A DNA stretch of 64,000 nucleotides from Brevibacterium aurantiacum. GTDB lineage: Bacteria > Actinomycetota > Actinomycetes > Actinomycetales > Brevibacteriaceae. Below, one piece after another: positions 56,914-64,000 of this stretch. The translations under genes were made by a program, and so were the position numbers. The notes under the pieces were generated by a model. It was not told where the DNA came from. It ran no database searches and was given only the letters and a program-made list of their open reading frames with translations. Location of the stretch: contig NZ_FXZB01000001.1 of the NCBI RefSeq assembly GCF_900169065.1, forward strand, positions 186,001-250,000. The letters run 5' to 3'. Every line of letters starts with the position of its first letter. Within the stretch, counting starts at the first letter, position 1.

Positions 56914-56943
56914 AACTGTCACCGTCTGAGGACGGTGACAGTT
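56914..56943. terminator. Bidirectional terminator covering the methyltransferase stop
   Basis: AACTGTCACCGTC (56914-56926) and GACGGTGACAGTT (56931-56943) form a perfect 13-bp stem with loop TGAG. The methyltransferase gene ends inside it: the stop codon and the last three sense codons lie in the stem or loop. Confidence 0.8.
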
Positions 56944-58232
56944 TCCACGTGTGAGGTGAGTGGGAACAGGTCGAAGCCGGAGAGGCTGTCAATGGCGAAT
57001 CCACCGTTGACCAGGACCGCGAGGTCCCGAGCCAGGGTGGCGGCGTCGCAGGAGACGTAGACGATCGTTGTCGCGCTCGATTCGATGAGTGCCCTGGTGA
57101 CGGCTTTACCGGCGCCGGCACGCGGCGGGTCGAGGATGATGACGTCTGAGTTCGGGATCTTCGCCCGATCTGCCCGGGACGCATCGAAGTTCGCGGTGAG
57201 GCCCTTCGCGTTGACTTTTGCGTTCTCGATGGCGGACTTCGCACCTTCGACCCCATAGAGTCGTGCACCGGTGGCGGTGGCGGCACTGATTCCCAACAGC
57301 CCGACACCACAGTAGAGATCCGTGATCATCTGCGTCTGGTCGCTGAGAGCGGAGTTGACCTTCTTACTCAGCAGCCCCGGAGACTGTTCATGGACCTGCC
57401 AGAATCCGTCGGCCGCGACCCGGTAGTCACGCCCGGAGACCGTTTCGATCAGCTGGTCCTCTCCCCTGACCACGGCCAGCTTCGAGTGTCCGCCCTTCGT
57501 TCCGGCTCCCTTGCGGCCGGTGCCGTTTCGCGCGTCTGCGAGAACTGACCACTGCGAGGGCAGGATCTGCGCCAGCTCGGAGAGCCCGGAGGGATCACAG
57601 TCACCGCGCACGATGGCGGCTCCACGATCACCGGCCCAAGCGAACTCAAGTCGATCGGCACCGGGCAGGCGCAGTGAGGACAGGGCCACCTCGGCGATGG
57701 CAGACGTTGCCAGTGGAGCGGCGGTCAGCGGCACGATGTCGTGGGAGCGCGGTGCCAGCATGCCGAGGCGACCGTTGCCGTCGACGGCCAGCTGCACGCG
57801 GGTCCGCCAGTTCAGGCCGGTGGTCTCCCCCGGTGCGGCCGCCACCTCGACGCTGCGGTCGATGTGGCCGATCCGGGAGAGCTGATCGCGGAGGACTTCG
57901 GCCTTGAGCTCACGACTGTGGGCGAGGTCGACATGGGCGAACTCCATCCCGCCGAAGAGCGCCCCGGCGTCGGCGCCTTCTGTGAGGAACTGCGAGCGAC
58001 GGTCATCGACTCGGAATTCCGAGGCGTCGAGGACCTCGGTGACATCGGCGCGCAGGAACTTCGCCTTCGGCCCGGCTTCGGTGCGAGCACGCACTGTCTC
58101 CCCCGGGATCGCACCGGTGACGAAGACGACCTGCCCCTCGTGGCGAGCGATGCTGCTGCCTCCGGCAGCGGGGCTCTCGATGTGCAGGGTCAGATCCATG
58201 GCCGGGATCTCTTCGGCTGAAGGTGCGCTCAT
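56919..58232 (-). CDS. 23S rRNA (uracil-5-)-methyltransferase family protein (TRAM domain)
   Basis: A 437-residue SAM-dependent RNA methyltransferase of the RlmD/TrmA family. The TRAM domain is at residues 12-70, the SAM fold shows ITDLYCGVGLLGISAATA, VIILDPPRAGAGKAV and IVYVSCDAATLARDL (catalytic Cys in the last). No iron-sulfur cysteine set is present, as in several actinobacterial members. It starts 6 bases after the permease stop. Start choice: ATG 58232 or ATG 58199 (MDLTLHIES). Confidence 0.88.
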   Translation of the reverse strand: MSAPSAEEIPAMDLTLHIESPAAGGSSIARHEGQVVFVTGAIPGETVRARTEAGPKAKFLRADVTEVLDASEFRVDDRRSQFLTEGADAGALFGGMEFAHVDLAHSRELKAEVLRDQLSRIGHIDRSVEVAAAPGETTGLNWRTRVQLAVDGNGRLGMLAPRSHDIVPLTAAPLATSAIAEVALSSLRLPGADRLEFAWAGDRGAAIVRGDCDPSGLSELAQILPSQWSVLADARNGTGRKGAGTKGGHSKLAVVRGEDQLIETVSGRDYRVAADGFWQVHEQSPGLLSKKVNSALSDQTQMITDLYCGVGLLGISAATATGARLYGVEGAKSAIENAKVNAKGLTANFDASRADRAKIPNSDVIILDPPRAGAGKAVTRALIESSATTIVYVSCDAATLARDLAVLVNGGFAIDSLSGFDLFPLTSHVETVTVLRR

Positions 58233-58238
58233 CGGTGT

Positions 58239-60254
58239 TCAGGCCTGTCTGTACAGTGGATTGTCGTTTTCGGGTCCATCGCCCTCGTACTGCCGGGAGA
58301 AGGAACGCAGCCGCCAGGGCACGGAGACCACGACGACGTTGGGGACCAGCAGCAGACGAGTGCGCAGCTTCAAGGCTACTTGGTTGTGCAGGATGTGCTC
58401 CCACCAGCGCCCGACGATGAACTGGGGAATGTAGACGATGACGAGGTCGCGTGGGGATCTGCGCCGGATGGCCAGCACATGCGCCAGCAGAGGCCTGACG
58501 AGCTCTCGGTAGGGAGAGTCGAGGACCGTCAGCGGCACGGGCAGCGCCATCTCGTTCCATTGCCGCTGCAGGGCCGCGGCAGAGTCCTCATCGACGGCGA
58601 CGGTGATGGCCTCGAGCTGGCTCGAGCGTGTCACCCGTGCATAGGACAGGGCTCGCAGGGTCGGTTTGTTGATCTCATTGACGACGACGATCGCGTGGGT
58701 GTTCGACGGGATCGTGCGGGATTCGCTGTCCGTCTCCGGTGCCAGTTCCCGTGCCACGCGGGAGTAGTGGCGATGGATCGCACCCATGATCATGAACAGT
58801 CCGGCCATCGCCGCGACCGCGAGCCAGGCACCGGCGAGGAACTTGGAAACGATCACGACGAGCAGGACGCCGGAGGCGATGACGCAGCCGGCGCCGTTGA
58901 CGAGACGGTTGAGGTGCATCCGCACGCGCGCCTTGGACTCGATGACCAGGCGCAGCCGTTTGTTCCAGTGGAGGACCATGCCTGCCTGACCCACGACGAA
59001 GCTGGCGAAGACGCCGACGAGATAGAGCTGGATCAGTGTCGTCGCCGAGGCTCGCGTGGCGACGACGAGGAGGATCGCGGCGAAGGCCAAGAGCAAGATG
59101 CCGTTGGAGAACGTCAGCCGATCGCCCTTCGTCGCCAGCTGCCTGGGCAGGAATCCGTCGCGTGCCAGCCGGGAGGCGAGGCCGGGGAATCCTTCGACCG
59201 CGGTGTTCGCGGCGACGATGAGCACGAGCGCTGCGACGAGCACAACGAGGTAGAACATCACGGGTGCATTGTCGAAGATGGCATGGGCCAGCTGCGCGAG
59301 CACCGGTTCCTGTTCGTATTCGGCGCTGACCGCACTGCCGTCGGGTCGCATCAGGTAGAGATGCGGATCGTCGACGTATTTGACCCCGGTCACCGACGCC
59401 AGATAGGTCAGGCCGGTGAGCATCAGGGCCGCCAGCAGGCCAGAGAGCAGCAGGGTGTTGCCGGCATTCTTGCCGCGCGGCTTCTTGAATGCGGGCACCG
59501 CTGTGGCCACCGTCTGCACACCGGCCAATGCCACCGACCCCGAGGAGAAGGCGCGCAGGACGATGAGGACCGTCGCCAGTCCGAGGGTGGCCTCGTCGTT
59601 GATCCCCGTGTGGGCAACGGTGTAATCGGCCGTCTCCGCCTGCGGGAGGTCGCCGGCGCCGACCCGCAGCAGGCCCACGCACATGGTGAGGAATACAGCG
59701 CCGAGGAACAGGTAGGTCGGGACGGCAAGCAGCACAGGGGTGGCGCGTGAACCACGCAGTCCGGCCAGGGTGATGAGCAGAATCCCGATGATCGCCACGG
59801 GGACACGGTATGGGGCCAGAACTGGGAAGGCCGTGGTGATGTAGGCGGCGAAGACCGTCATCGACACGGCCAGGGTCAGCACATAGTCAACCAGCAGGGC
59901 CGCGGCGACGACCAGACCGGCACGGGGCCCGAGGTTCTTCGACGCGACCTCGTAGTCGCCGCCGCCCGAGGGGTAGGCCTTGACGTTGATGCGATAGCAG
60001 GCGACGATCACCAAGATCACCGCGCCGACGGCTACACCGATCCAGGGCGCCACAGTCAGAGCGACAAGAGATGTCAGGGACAGCGCCAGTAGGATCTCGT
60101 CGGGGGCATAGGCCACGGACGAGAGCATGTCGGAGGCGAAGACGGGCATTGCGATGCGCTTCTTCAGCGCAGGCGCACGCCTGTCCTCACTGCGGAAGGG
60201 CCGTCCAACGAGTAGTCTTTTGACGGCATCAGAAAAACTGCTGGCCACGGGCAC
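58239..60254 (-). CDS. APC family amino acid permease with C-terminal soluble domain
   Basis: A 671-residue transporter. The N-terminus FSDAVKRLLVGRPFRSEDRR and MPVFASDMLSSVAYAPDEI is family-typical, followed by about 12 membrane helices and a soluble C-terminal region (residues 510-671) containing THAIVVVNEINKPTLRALSYAR. The GTG at 60254 is the likeliest start; the frame is open further, but the next gene starts on the other strand at 60286. By memory it is equivalent to M. tuberculosis Rv2690c, next to the two TrkA-like genes. Confidence 0.82.
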   Translation of the reverse strand: MPVASSFSDAVKRLLVGRPFRSEDRRAPALKKRIAMPVFASDMLSSVAYAPDEILLALSLTSLVALTVAPWIGVAVGAVILVIVACYRINVKAYPSGGGDYEVASKNLGPRAGLVVAAALLVDYVLTLAVSMTVFAAYITTAFPVLAPYRVPVAIIGILLITLAGLRGSRATPVLLAVPTYLFLGAVFLTMCVGLLRVGAGDLPQAETADYTVAHTGINDEATLGLATVLIVLRAFSSGSVALAGVQTVATAVPAFKKPRGKNAGNTLLLSGLLAALMLTGLTYLASVTGVKYVDDPHLYLMRPDGSAVSAEYEQEPVLAQLAHAIFDNAPVMFYLVVLVAALVLIVAANTAVEGFPGLASRLARDGFLPRQLATKGDRLTFSNGILLLAFAAILLVVATRASATTLIQLYLVGVFASFVVGQAGMVLHWNKRLRLVIESKARVRMHLNRLVNGAGCVIASGVLLVVIVSKFLAGAWLAVAAMAGLFMIMGAIHRHYSRVARELAPETDSESRTIPSNTHAIVVVNEINKPTLRALSYARVTRSSQLEAITVAVDEDSAAALQRQWNEMALPVPLTVLDSPYRELVRPLLAHVLAIRRRSPRDLVIVYIPQFIVGRWWEHILHNQVALKLRTRLLLVPNVVVVSVPWRLRSFSRQYEGDGPENDNPLYRQA

Positions 60255-60285
60255 TAATGGTAGATCAATGCGGAGAGGATTACCC

Positions 60286-60957
60286 ATGCACTTCGTGATT
60301 ATGGGCTGCGGCCGAGTCGGAGCGTCCTTGGCCAAAGCCCTCGATGCCAACGGGCACTCGGTGGCTGTAGTCGATCGCAACCCCGATGCGTTCCTCAAGC
60401 TCGGCAGGGAATTCAGCGGTTCCACCATCACCGGCATCGGGTTCGATCGTGAGACCCTCTCCCAGGCGAAGACGTCGGACGCCTACGCCTTCGCCGCCGT
60501 CTCCAGCGGAGACAATTCCAATATCCTTGCCGCGCGTGTCGCCCGGGAGACCTTCGGCGTGGTCAACGTCGCGGCCAGAATCTACGATCCCAACCGCGCC
60601 CAGGTGTTCGAACGACTGGGCATTCCGACCGTTCCCACAGTGAGGTGGACGGCCGACCAGGTGATGCGCAAACTCGTTCCGCAGGGATCCATCACCGAAT
60701 TCCGCGAGCCTTCAGGCAGGCTCGTGCTCGCCGAAGTCCATCTCGATCCCGGCTGGGTGGCCAGGCCGATCAAGGAGATCGAGACCAGGACCAAGGCACG
60801 AGTCGCCTACGTCACACGCCTGTCCGAGGGCATCCTCGCTCACGAGGATCTGCTCCTCCAGGACGGGGATCTGGTCCATCTGATGTGCCCGGTGGACCGC
60901 CTCGGCGAGATCGAGAAGATCCTGGACCAGCCGGTGCGAGCAATGGAGGAAGAATGA
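60286..60957 (+). CDS. TrkA family potassium uptake regulatory protein (CeoB-like)
   Basis: A 223-residue RCK protein: Rossmann domain starting HFVIMGCGRVGASLAKALDANGHSV, and a C-terminal TrkA-C domain (WVARPIKEIETRTKARVAYVTRLSEG). It binds NAD(H) and gates the membrane part of a potassium transporter. GGAGAGG precedes the ATG by 7 bases. It is the first of two TrkA genes; the second starts with an ATGA overlap. Confidence 0.9.
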   Translation: MHFVIMGCGRVGASLAKALDANGHSVAVVDRNPDAFLKLGREFSGSTITGIGFDRETLSQAKTSDAYAFAAVSSGDNSNILAARVARETFGVVNVAARIYDPNRAQVFERLGIPTVPTVRWTADQVMRKLVPQGSITEFREPSGRLVLAEVHLDPGWVARPIKEIETRTKARVAYVTRLSEGILAHEDLLLQDGDLVHLMCPVDRLGEIEKILDQPVRAMEEE

Positions 60958-61619
60958 GAGTCGTCATCGCAGGGGCCGGATCCGTCGGTCGTTCAGTGGC
61001 TCGGGAACTCCTCGACAAGAAGCACACGGTCATGCTCATCGATCAGAGCAAGGAGGCTCTGGGCCATGAGCGCATACCGGGGGCCGAATGGCTGCTTTCG
61101 GATGCGTGCGAGCTGGCGGGATTGGGTGAGGCCAAGCTCGAGGAGGCCGATGTCGTCGTGGCCGCGACCGGTGACGACAAGACCAATCTCGTTCTGTCTC
61201 TGCTGGCGAAGACGGAGTTCGGTGTGCCGCGCACCGTTTCGCGGGTGAACAACCCGAAGAACGAGTGGCTCTTCGACGAGAACTGGGGAGTCGACGTGGC
61301 AGTGTCGACTCCACGACTGATGACCGCACTTGTCGAGGAGGCCGTCGAGGTCGGCGGCCTGGTGCATCTGATGAGCTTCGAACGCGGTCAGGCTGGTCTG
61401 ATGGAGTTCACCGTTCATGAGTCGTCCGCGCTCGTCGCCTCACGGATCGGCGAAATCGCCTTCCCGCTGGACACGGTGCTCGTCGCGATCATCCGCAACT
61501 CGAGAGCCTTCGCGCCCAGCGCCGATGACGTGATCGAGGCCGGGGACGAATTGTTCTTCCTCTCCTCACCCGATCAGGAGGGCGCACTGCTGAGCCTGCT
61601 GCAGGCTCCGGCGACTTGA
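60954..61619 (+). CDS. TrkA family potassium uptake regulatory protein (CeoC-like)
   Basis: A 221-residue protein with RVVIAGAGSVGRSVARELLDKKHTVMLIDQ and a TrkA-C domain. Its start overlaps the stop of the first TrkA gene by ATGA. The two are the CeoB/CeoC type pair of Actinobacteria. A Trk membrane subunit is not in the window. Confidence 0.9.
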   Translation: MRVVIAGAGSVGRSVARELLDKKHTVMLIDQSKEALGHERIPGAEWLLSDACELAGLGEAKLEEADVVVAATGDDKTNLVLSLLAKTEFGVPRTVSRVNNPKNEWLFDENWGVDVAVSTPRLMTALVEEAVEVGGLVHLMSFERGQAGLMEFTVHESSALVASRIGEIAFPLDTVLVAIIRNSRAFAPSADDVIEAGDELFFLSSPDQEGALLSLLQAPAT

Positions 61620-61658
61620 GCTGAAGATCTCAGGCCTTGGCCTCGTCGCCAGAAAGAA

Positions 61659-62033
61659 TTATTCGTGGTCGTCGCGGGTCTGGATCAGCTCATAGACGGG
61701 GTTATGGGCCTTCAAAGCACCGTCGTGTGCGCAGAAGCGCCCCTCGAGGACGATGAGTGCACCGGGCTTGATTCCGCTGATCTCGCGGCGGCCCAGGAAC
61801 TGCGCATGGACCTCGCCGGTCCCGTCAGCAACCGTGATGTGCAGACGGGGACTGTCGCCGCTGCATGACTGCGTCACAGCGCTGACGACTCCGGCGATAC
61901 GTGAGAGCTGCCGTGGGCTGAGGTCCTGCACACTGATGACGCCGGGAATCTGGGACACCAGTCTCAGATCGGCCCGCGCCTCAGCGTCTCTGGACCCGAA
62001 GTCACGCACGAGGCGTGTGATGAGATCCAGCAT
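61659..62033 (-). CDS. OB-fold nucleic acid-binding domain protein
   Basis: A 124-residue protein. The OB-fold segment RIAGVVSAVTQSCSGDSPRLHITVADGTGEVHAQFLGRREI and the IKPGALIVLEGRF loop are typical of the small OB protein found next to DUF3710 genes in Actinobacteria. It is convergent with the second TrkA gene and 5 bases downstream of DUF3710. Function unknown; nucleic acid binding is inferred. Confidence 0.82.
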   Translation of the reverse strand: MLDLITRLVRDFGSRDAEARADLRLVSQIPGVISVQDLSPRQLSRIAGVVSAVTQSCSGDSPRLHITVADGTGEVHAQFLGRREISGIKPGALIVLEGRFCAHDGALKAHNPVYELIQTRDDHE

Positions 62034-62038
62034 GGATC

Positions 62039-62902
62039 TCAGCGAACCTCGGTGATTTCCGGGCCGCGTTCGAACGGGTTGAGTTCGTCCTTGTCTTCGT
62101 CCTCAGTCTCGGAATCTCCGTTGACCTCGGGTGCTGTGAGCACGATGAGCTCACGCGGAGCCATCGCCTCCTGGCCCCTGTCGACGATGACGCCGCGGAA
62201 GAGTGCGCTGAGTTCGGACCGGATCTCATCGTTGGTCACCGCCTTGCCGGAGAACACCGCGCGTACGAACCAGCGTGGTCCGTCAACGCCTGCGAAACGC
62301 ATGGCGCGCTTGCCGGGACGACCGTCCTCGGTCTTGGCTGGAACTTCGACGGCCAGTTCCCTGCCCAGCGCGGTGTGCAGCTCCGAGGCTTCCCCACCCT
62401 GTGAGGTGACGCCGCTGGCCAGCTGTTTGCGGACCGTGTTCCACAGTCCCTCTGATCGCGGTGTAGCAAAGGCCTGCAGCTGGATTCCGCCACCTTCGTG
62501 GATGAGCGTCACCGCCAGCACGCGCTGGGACTCGTCGTCGGTGTCCAGGCGCACCTGCATACCGTCGACGACTGGCACCTTGAGAGCACCCAGGTCGAGC
62601 CTGTTGAGCTCGGGGTAGTCTTCCGAAGCGTCGAAGGGACCCTTCTCCGAACGGTCGTAGGGAGCGGACTTCTCGAGCAGGGCGTCCTCGTCGAGTTCGT
62701 CGACATCTTCATCTTCGGCGGCGTCTTCGTCATCGGTGGAGTTGTCGGCGTCGCTCGGTTCGGCTTCGTCTGAATCGATGTCAGTCGATTCTTCGGCCTC
62801 GGTGTCTTCTGTCGCAACGTCATCGACGTCGCGCTCCTCGTCGACGGTGTCGTCGATCTTCTCAGCGGAGGATTTCTTGGAGAATCGAGAGAACAGTCCC
62901 AT
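62039..62902 (-). CDS. DUF3710 family protein
   Basis: A 287-residue actinobacterial protein. The N-terminal part (residues 1-85) is a strongly acidic Asp/Glu-rich tail; residues 90-260 hold the conserved part YPELNRLDLGALKVPVVDGMQVRL and RELAVEVPAKTEDGRPGKRAMRFAGVDGPRWFVRAVFSGKAV. By memory it corresponds to Rv2696c. It lies 6 bases downstream of dut. Confidence 0.88.
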   Translation of the reverse strand: MGLFSRFSKKSSAEKIDDTVDEERDVDDVATEDTEAEESTDIDSDEAEPSDADNSTDDEDAAEDEDVDELDEDALLEKSAPYDRSEKGPFDASEDYPELNRLDLGALKVPVVDGMQVRLDTDDESQRVLAVTLIHEGGGIQLQAFATPRSEGLWNTVRKQLASGVTSQGGEASELHTALGRELAVEVPAKTEDGRPGKRAMRFAGVDGPRWFVRAVFSGKAVTNDEIRSELSALFRGVIVDRGQEAMAPRELIVLTAPEVNGDSETEDEDKDELNPFERGPEITEVR

Positions 62903-62908
62903 GGTCGT

Positions 62909-63382
62909 TCACACCTCTTTCTCTGTCAGACCTGCTTTTACCCCACCAGTGGAGCCGAAGCCCCCTGCGCCGCGATCGCTGTCGTCCAGCGATTCGACGA
63001 GGGTGAAGTCTGCTTGTTTGATTTCTTGGATGACGAGCTGTGCAATGCGGTCTCCGCGCGAGATGCGCACCGGGGTCCGCGCGTCGAGGTTGATCAGCGG
63101 CACTTTGATCTCACCGCGATAGCCGGCGTCGATCGTGCCTGGGGCGTTGATCACAGTCACGCCGTGTTTGCTGGACAGCCCAGAGCGCGGATGGACGAAT
63201 CCTGCGGTACCGATCGGGAGGGCGATTGCAATGCCGGTGGGCACAACCTTGCGCTCAAATGGTTCGAGAACGAAGTCGATCGCTGAGCATAGATCTGCTC
63301 CCGCGTCGGACGCATGCGCGTACGAAGGAGGAGTGATGCCTGCGTCGAGCAGTTTGAGGTCAATTTTCAGGATTTCTGCCAC
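62909..63382 (-). CDS. dut: dUTP diphosphatase
   Basis: A 157-residue trimeric dUTPase that hydrolyses dUTP to dUMP. The five motifs are visible: HASDAGADL, HPRSGLSSKHGVTVINAPGTIDAGYRGE, RGDRIAQLVI and RGAGGFGSTG. GTG start at 63382. First of a dut-DUF3710-OB operon. Confidence 0.96.
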   Translation of the reverse strand: MAEILKIDLKLLDAGITPPSYAHASDAGADLCSAIDFVLEPFERKVVPTGIAIALPIGTAGFVHPRSGLSSKHGVTVINAPGTIDAGYRGEIKVPLINLDARTPVRISRGDRIAQLVIQEIKQADFTLVESLDDSDRGAGGFGSTGGVKAGLTEKEV

Positions 63383-63446
63383 AAAGATGCACTCTAACGC
63401 CGAAGCCTGAGCGCTTCCAAAAAGTCCGTTATGGGAGAATGGCCCT

Positions 63447-63902
63447 ATGGCAACGACTCAACCCGAAACACGTGTGGTCTACACGGAAAAACTCGGCCCC
63501 TCGATCGGTATGTGGATTCTCATTGTGATCGCTGCGGCCTCGACCGCACTGATGGTGTTCCCCGTGTGGACGGCAGGCACCATCATCCTCCCAGTGGTCA
63601 GCTTCGTCCTTCTGGCCTGGTGGCTGCGCTCGCTCGGTATTTCGATCATCGTCACCGAACAACAGCTCTTCGTCGGGGACGCGCATATTGATCGCCGTTA
63701 CGTCACCGATGCCACGGGGTACGACGCTGAATCTGCACGAACCGCGCGGGGAACGGGCCTCGACGCCCGAGCCTTTTTGATGCTGCGTCCTTGGGCCAAA
63801 TGCGCGGTGCGCATCGACATCCACGATGAGTCCGATCCGACTCCCTATTGGCTGGTGTCGAGCAAACGTCCGATGGAACTCGCCGCCGCACTCAAACCCT
63901 GA
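63447..63902 (+). CDS. DUF3093 family membrane protein
   Basis: A 151-residue protein with two membrane helices (residues 18-40 and 45-64) and a soluble C-terminal part ending KRPMELAAALKP. The motif LRSLGISIIVTEQQLFVGDAHI agrees with DUF3093, which by memory is Rv2698 next to dut. It is divergent from dut across 64 bases. Confidence 0.85.
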   Translation: MATTQPETRVVYTEKLGPSIGMWILIVIAAASTALMVFPVWTAGTIILPVVSFVLLAWWLRSLGISIIVTEQQLFVGDAHIDRRYVTDATGYDAESARTARGTGLDARAFLMLRPWAKCAVRIDIHDESDPTPYWLVSSKRPMELAAALKP

Positions 63903-63971
63903 GACCAGCTGCACCGCTCGGAGACGGCAGACACGTTCACAGGCAGGGATACCAGGTGCCAGAGATACAGA

Positions 63972-63995
63972 AACGCGCCCCGACAAGGGCGCGTT
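63972..63995. terminator. Terminator after the DUF3093 gene
   Basis: AACGCGCCC (63972-63980) and GGGCGCGTT (63987-63995) form a perfect 9-bp stem with loop CGACAA, followed by CTTGT at the window edge. Confidence 0.75.
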
Positions 63996-64000
63996 CTTGT

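Noticed and set aside
58380-59750. 456-residue plus-strand frame opposite the APC permease
   Set aside because: Antisense to a clear membrane protein; His/Asp/Gly-rich translation with no family features.

Overview
The window is a chromosomal stretch from a high-GC Gram-positive bacterium (Actinomycetota). This rests on the base composition, the frequent GTG/TTG starts, the hemE-hemY-hemQ coproporphyrin-type heme operon, the DUF3000/DUF3710/DUF3093 family proteins, the paired TrkA genes and an actinobacterial-type leuA attenuator. From recalled family resemblance a Brevibacterium-like member of the Micrococcales fits best, but that is inference. I found no rRNA or tRNA gene, insertion sequence, prophage or CRISPR array. 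Coding density is high and the content is mostly core metabolism.

Layout. 1-5.4 kb: end of a UDP-glucose dehydrogenase gene, a two-helix membrane protein, and leuS-nadE. 5.6-12 kb: acyl-CoA ligase, glutathionyl-hydroquinone-reductase-type protein, DedA and YihY membrane proteins, and a long-form GAPDH. 12-16 kb: a TetR-MFS-hydroxyacid dehydrogenase-membrane protein operon. 16-22.6 kb: ABC-F ATPase, dus, dgt and dnaG in one direction; the ABC-F gene is preceded by a 14-codon leader ORF and alternative inverted repeats. 22.7-28.2 kb: an accessory catabolic patch with an XRE-cupin regulator, a LctP-family permease, an ectoine-hydrolase-like M24 protein, an Lrp regulator and a class III aminotransferase. 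28.3-35.6 kb: glyS, a DEAD-box helicase, recO-uppS, and leuA with a Leu-rich leader peptide and terminator.

35.6-45.9 kb: envelope and miscellaneous genes, including a Pro/Gly-rich membrane protein, an L,D-transpeptidase-like lipoprotein, a DHFR-family reductase, a DUF817 protein, a penicillin acylase-family protein, an alpha/beta hydrolase, msrB, an ElaA-type GNAT protein and an OhrR-like regulator with palindromic operators. 46-64 kb: the part that by memory is syntenic with Mycobacterium tuberculosis Rv2676c-Rv2698 (hemQ, hemY, hemE, DUF3000, RNase D, dxs, RNA methyltransferase, permease, two TrkA proteins, OB-fold, DUF3710, dut, DUF3093). acnA is present within the block and the DUF3159 gene is missing.

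Signals beyond the gene list: a probable translational attenuator in front of the ABC-F gene; an 18-bp perfect palindrome in the acnA promoter; short tandem duplications on or just after the stop codons of several genes; and a recurring intergenic 11-mer, CGCCGAGGTGG. Gene identities come from reading the sequences and from memory of protein families; no database search was run.
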